Assembly (NCBI GenBank): GCA_030622755.1
Contig: JAUXFT010000015.1
Coordinates: forward strand, 1-35,253
Origin: Aestuariirhabdus sp.
Lineage (GTDB): Bacteria > Pseudomonadota > Gammaproteobacteria > Pseudomonadales > Aestuariirhabdaceae
Direction of reading: 5' to 3'
Length of the DNA stretch: 35,253 bases
Position numbers and translations under genes: made by a program
Shown here: piece by piece, positions 31,934-35,253 of the stretch
Layout of the letters: each line of letters opens with the position of its first letter
How positions within the stretch are numbered: position 1 is the first letter of the stretch
The notes under the pieces: generated by a model
What the model saw: the letters and a program-made list of their open reading frames with translations, nothing else
What the model was told of the DNA's origin: nothing
Databases searched by the model: none

Positions 31934-31964
31934 TACAGGCAAAAACTGAATACAGGAAATAACC

Positions 31965-33797
31965 ATGTGTGGAATCGTAGGGGCTGTAGCCCAGAGAGAT
32001 ATAGCGGATATTTTGCTCGAAGGTCTCAGGCGACTTGAATATCGTGGATACGATTCCGCCGGTGTGGCAATAGTTGATTCAGCGCTAAATTTACAGCGTG
32101 TACGCCGACTGGGAAAAGTAAAAGAACTGGCAGATGCAATACAGCAACAACCATTGCTGGGAGGTAGTGGCATAGCACACACTCGATGGGCAACGCATGG
32201 GGAGCCAAGTGAACGTAATGCACATCCGCATCTATCCCGAGAAGATCTTGCTATTGTTCATAATGGAATAATTGAAAACCACGAACCGCTACGTGAAATG
32301 CTGATCCAGGATGGTTATGAATTTACTTCTGAAACAGATACAGAGGTAATGGCTCATTTGATCCATAAAGAATTAGATAAAAGTGAGAGTTTATTACAAG
32401 CCGTGCAATCATCAGTAAAACAACTTGATGGCGCGTATGGAACCGTTGTGATGGATCGTCGTAATCCCAGTTGCCTCGTTGCCGCAAGATCGGGGAGCCC
32501 GCTGGTTATTGGACTTGGTATTGGTGAGAACTTCCTGGCATCTGATCAATTAGCATTATTACCCGTTACCCGGAGATTTATCTTTCTTGAAGAAGGGGAT
32601 GTTGTAGAGTTAACCAGAAAGAGTGTAAAAATTTACGCATCCACTGGCCAGTTAGTAGAGCGCAAAATTGTCGAAAGCGACCTTGATCATGACGCCGGAG
32701 ATAAAGGTGAATATCGCCACTACATGCTGAAAGAAATTCATGAGCAACCAGAATCGGTTGCCAATACCCTGGAAGGAAGACTTGGTGATTCACAGGTATT
32801 AGTTGACTCATTCGGAAGCAATGCCAAAGAGATTTTAAGCAAAGTAAAAAACATTCAGATAATTGCTTGTGGCACGAGCTATCACGCAGGAATGGTTGCA
32901 CGATACTGGTTTGAACAATTTGCAGGTATTCAGTGTAACGTAGAGATTGCATCAGAATTTCGGTATAGAAAAAGCTTTGTTCCACCCAATAGTTTATTTG
33001 TGAGTATCTCTCAGTCAGGAGAAACAGCAGATACCTTAGCCGCGTTAAGGTTGGCCAAAAAATCTGGCTTTATGGCATCGTTAACCTTGTGTAATGTTCC
33101 CGGCTCGTCATTAGTAAGAGAGTCCGATCTGGCTTTTCTTACCCGTGCGGGTGCAGAAATTGGTGTAGCTTCAACCAAGGCATTCACAACACAGCTGGTT
33201 TCAATATTGTTATTGGTAACCGCTATCGGCCGTCAAAATACGATGACAGCTGAAACAGAATCTAACATTGTGCAAGCACTGCGCTCATTACCGGAAGCTA
33301 TTCGTCAGGCACTTAAATTGAGTGCCTCCATAGAGCAGATGGCAGAAGACTTTAGTGATAAGCACCACAGTTTATTTTTGGGTCGAGGTAGTCAGTACCC
33401 CATTGCAATGGAAGGTGCACTGAAACTTAAGGAAATCTCATATATTCATGCTGAAGCCTACGCAGCAGGTGAGTTGAAGCATGGTCCACTCGCGCTAATT
33501 GACAGTCATATGCCCGTGGTGGTGGTTGCCCCCAATAATGAACTACTTGAAAAACTAAAATCCAATATGGAAGAGGTCAGGGCACGAGGTGGTTTGTTGT
33601 ATGTGTTTGCCGATAAGAAAGCACGCATGATGGAAGGTGATACAGTAAACGTTGTAACTCTTGATGATGTTGACGAAATTATTGCCCCCATCGTCTACAC
33701 AATCCCACTACAATTATTGTCTTACTATGTAGCGATAATAAAAGGGACTGATGTTGATCAGCCAAGAAATTTGGCGAAATCAGTAACGGTGGAATAA
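31965..33797 (+). CDS. glmS: Glutamine--fructose-6-phosphate aminotransferase
   Basis: The 610-residue enzyme forms glucosamine-6-phosphate from fructose-6-phosphate and glutamine. The N-terminal glutaminase uses Cys2 ([12 protein letters not shown]), with [18 protein letters not shown] further on. Two SIS sugar-isomerase domains follow: [31 protein letters not shown], then [28 protein letters not shown]. It ends with the highly conserved [11 protein letters not shown], which in E. coli is part of the Tn7 TnsD target sequence. No glmS riboswitch is visible in the 31-base gap upstream. Confidence 0.98.
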   Translation: MCGIVGAVAQRDIADILLEGLRRLEYRGYDSAGVAIVDSALNLQRVRRLGKVKELADAIQQQPLLGGSGIAHTRWATHGEPSERNAHPHLSREDLAIVHNGIIENHEPLREMLIQDGYEFTSETDTEVMAHLIHKELDKSESLLQAVQSSVKQLDGAYGTVVMDRRNPSCLVAARSGSPLVIGLGIGENFLASDQLALLPVTRRFIFLEEGDVVELTRKSVKIYASTGQLVERKIVESDLDHDAGDKGEYRHYMLKEIHEQPESVANTLEGRLGDSQVLVDSFGSNAKEILSKVKNIQIIACGTSYHAGMVARYWFEQFAGIQCNVEIASEFRYRKSFVPPNSLFVSISQSGETADTLAALRLAKKSGFMASLTLCNVPGSSLVRESDLAFLTRAGAEIGVASTKAFTTQLVSILLLVTAIGRQNTMTAETESNIVQALRSLPEAIRQALKLSASIEQMAEDFSDKHHSLFLGRGSQYPIAMEGALKLKEISYIHAEAYAAGELKHGPLALIDSHMPVVVVAPNNELLEKLKSNMEEVRARGGLLYVFADKKARMMEGDTVNVVTLDDVDEIIAPIVYTIPLQLLSYYVAIIKGTDVDQPRNLAKSVTVE

Positions 33798-33816
33798 AAC
33801 TTTTGATGGTTATTTT

Positions 33817-33854
33817 TTAGTGTAGATTGACAAAAAAGTGTCAATCTACACTAA
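33817..33854. repeat. 16-bp perfect inverted repeat at the attTn7 position; possible Tn7-like end
   Basis: The arm TTAGTGTAGATTGACA (33817-33832) and its exact reverse complement (33839-33854) enclose AAAAAG. It is not followed by a T run, so it is a poor intrinsic terminator. A TGT at 33821 is the 24th base after the glmS stop, where Tn7 inserts. From there TGTAGATTGACAAAAAAGT resembles the Tn7 end as I recall it, TGTGGGCGGACAAAATAGT (14 of 19). It may be an unusual glmS 3' hairpin instead. Confidence 0.6.
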
Positions 33855-34003
33855 TTGCTCGACCACAGTAAACGATACTCGATTAATAAATGATTAATTC
33901 CAATTTTTTCAGTAACGGCACTTAAATATAAACGTTCAGAAATTCAAGCTTATGAAGCTAATAAGTATAAATTATATTCTGGATATTTTTACTGTTAATT
34001 CCT

Positions 34004-34029
34004 GGCGGTTTCAAGTAATAACTGCAATT
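34004..34029 (+). repeat. Left inverted repeat of the IS30-family element
   Basis: It begins GGCGGTTTC and shares TAATAA and TGCAATT with the right copy; mismatches are at 34013-34015 and 34022. It ends four bases before the transposase stop codon. Confidence 0.85.
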
Positions 34030-34032
34030 CAA

Positions 34033-35001
34033 TTACGCAGCAAGCAAGTCCACTCGCTGCCCCATAAATAATTCATTCGGTGACTTGCCACCTCTCGTGG
34101 CTCGCGGTCTATTGTTGAGGCGATTCATCACGTGCTCGATTTGCTCTTCAGTTACTTCACTGAAGTCTGACCCTTTAGGAAAATACTGCCGGATCAGTCC
34201 GTTGGTATTTTCATTTATGCCTCTCTCCCATGACGAGTAAGGGTGGGCAAAATAAATATCTGCCCCTAACCCCTCTGCAATCATTTCATGCCTGGCAAAT
34301 TCAAGACCATTATCCAGGGTAATAGTTTTCACTCTGTCCTTCAGGTGCTGCATGGATTTGACCGCCGCTTCTGCTAGCAAATCTGCCTGCTTCCCTGTTA
34401 ACAAAGCAATCACGGTATACAGCGTTTTACGCTCAACCATTGTTAACAGTGCGCTTTTTCGTCCTTTACCTATGACAGTGTCGCCTTCCCAATCACCAAT
34501 ACGGTTGCCTCTATCAACAACTGCTGGCCTATCATCAATGCCCACTCGATTCTTGATTTGCCCTCGTCGATCGTAGCTACCATAGCGCTTTCGGTATGGT
34601 TTTGAGGCTACCCTCAGGTGCTTATATAAATCGCCACCACTCGCCTTGTCGGCATAAATCAGTTGATACACCGTTTCGTGATGTAGCAATAAGCCTTTAT
34701 GCCTGGCTAGATAGTCCACAACCTGCTGAGGGCTTAGCTCCTGGCGAATCAGGGTCTCAATAAATCCTCTGATGTCACTGGTTATTTTACGGGCCTTATG
34801 AGCTTCTCTGCGTCGAGTGCTGGACAATTTCTGAGCTTGCTGTGGCCTGTATCCTCGTTGCCCTTTGTTCCTTTTGAGTTCACGGCTAATGGTAGAGGGG
34901 CTTCGCCCCACCAGACCTGCGATCTTTAGCTGTGAATATCCGGCTATCTTTAGTACGTAAATTTGGTATCGTTCGTTCTCGGTCAGCTGGCTGTAGTTCA
35001 T
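34033..35001 (-). CDS. IS30 family transposase
   Basis: The 322-residue DDE transposase has an N-terminal helix-turn-helix (about residues 3-45, ENERYQIYVLKIAGYSQ and GRSPSTISRELKRNKG), which binds the inverted repeats. The catalytic residues are the Asp in GDWEGDTVIGKG (about residue 175), the Asp in TLDNGLEFARHE (about residue 230) and the Glu in WERGINENTNGLIRQYFP (about residue 262). The frame is intact and full length, so the element could be active. It starts at ATG 35001 and reads towards glmS. Confidence 0.96.
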   Translation of the reverse strand: MNYSQLTENERYQIYVLKIAGYSQLKIAGLVGRSPSTISRELKRNKGQRGYRPQQAQKLSSTRRREAHKARKITSDIRGFIETLIRQELSPQQVVDYLARHKGLLLHHETVYQLIYADKASGGDLYKHLRVASKPYRKRYGSYDRRGQIKNRVGIDDRPAVVDRGNRIGDWEGDTVIGKGRKSALLTMVERKTLYTVIALLTGKQADLLAEAAVKSMQHLKDRVKTITLDNGLEFARHEMIAEGLGADIYFAHPYSSWERGINENTNGLIRQYFPKGSDFSEVTEEQIEHVMNRLNNRPRATRGGKSPNELFMGQRVDLLAA

Positions 35002-35061
35002 AAGTGCTTTATCTCTTGGTCGGGAGAAGTGCTGACTTTACCAGCTGGCCTCTCTCTTACC

Positions 35062-35087
35062 AATTGCACTTATTATCCGAAACCGCC
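35062..35087 (-). repeat. Right inverted repeat of the IS30-family element
   Basis: Read on the minus strand it begins GGCGGTTTCGG and matches the left copy at 22 of 26 positions. It lies 61 bases upstream of the transposase start. Confidence 0.85.
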
Positions 35088-35105
35088 GTGAACTTTGAAA
35101 AACCT

Positions 35106-35253
35106 ATGGGTAATTATATTTTTAACGTAGTTACTGATGAAGCCATGATACTGTTGAAAGTTAAGGAGGCAGATGATTCTCTCTGTCTTTTCTTTGATAG
35201 GCCTTATTCAGGCATCGTGAGAGTGGTGTTTTTTGGACAGGTTTTAGTGCCAA
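35106..35253 (+). CDS. Unidentified ORF running off the window
   Basis: An open frame of 49 codons from ATG 35106 reaches the end of the window without a stop. It begins MGNYIFNVVTDEAMILL and later has CLFFDRPYSGIVRVVFFG. I do not recognise it. The frame also stays open upstream through a GTG at 35088, the first base after the IS, up to the IS sequence. The IS may therefore have cut the gene or its control region. No clear ribosome-binding site precedes the ATG. Confidence 0.35.
   Translation, partial: MGNYIFNVVTDEAMILLKVKEADDSLCLFFDRPYSGIVRVVFFGQVLVP

Larger units (their letters stand above)
34004..35087 (-). mobile_element. IS30-family insertion sequence, apparently complete
   Basis: The 1084-base element is bounded by imperfect 26-bp inverted repeats (22 of 26 matching) and holds one intact IS30-type transposase. 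Size and structure fit the family. IS30 elements normally make a 2-3 base target duplication; the flanking triplets here are CCT on the left and GTG on the right, so none is visible. This suggests later rearrangement or mutation. It is the only insertion sequence I see in the window. Confidence 0.9.

Overview
This window is the replication-origin neighbourhood of a gammaproteobacterial chromosome. Gene content and order (glyQ-glyS-gmhB-plsC convergent with dnaA-dnaN-recF-gyrB; then rpmH-rnpA-yidC-mnmE, mnmG-rsmG-parA-parB, atpIBEFHAGDC, glmU-glmS) match the pattern known from Pseudomonas and its marine relatives, so I infer a Pseudomonadales/Cellvibrionales-like organism. I cannot fix the genus from sequence alone. 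I found no rRNA, tRNA or CRISPR array.

Layout. (1) 1-1950: the 5' part of an AcuI/YhdH-type acrylyl-CoA reductase gene on the minus strand, divergent from a GntR/FCD regulator with a palindromic operator candidate between them, then a YtoQ-family gene. (2) 2121-6558: glyQ, glyS, gmhB and a PlsC-type acyltransferase, closely packed. (3) 6683-13797, minus strand: a PhnA-domain gene, a strong terminator, then gyrB, recF, dnaN and dnaA. Two perfect parS palindromes lie inside recF. (4) 13798-14200: dnaA/rpmH divergent region with DnaA boxes, an AT-rich stretch, a dnaA promoter overlapping a DnaA box and a strong rpmH promoter. (5) 14201-18060: rpmH, rnpA, yidC, mnmE; yidD is not present between rnpA and yidC. 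(6) 18061-18745: a 685-base gap with a second DnaA-box cluster arranged as a 14-bp inverted repeat, next to AT-rich DNA and mnmG, as at the E. coli origin. (7) 18746-23007: mnmG, rsmG, parA, parB. (8) 23219-30519: ATP synthase operon with a near-consensus promoter, a terminator-like hairpin between atpA and atpG, and a terminator after atpC. (9) 30554-33797: glmU and glmS, the two UDP-GlcNAc synthesis genes. (10) 33798-35253: accessory DNA after glmS, with a 16-bp perfect inverted repeat at the attTn7 position, a complete IS30-family element, and an unidentified ORF running off the window.

How the parts work together. DnaA initiates at the origin, DnaN and GyrB serve the fork, and ParA/ParB act on the parS sites about 3-4 kb from dnaA/rpmH to segregate the new origins. 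Leftward genes left of about 14 kb and rightward genes right of it are mostly co-directional with forks leaving this region.

Most of the window is ordinary conserved core genome. The observations most worth checking are the two candidate DnaA-box loci, the parS pair encoded inside recF, and the possible Tn7-like end after glmS. Several gene starts were moved from the longest ORF (ytoQ, phnA, gyrB, dnaA, mnmE, mnmG, parA, parB); reasons are given in each entry. I did not see a clearly new multi-gene system.
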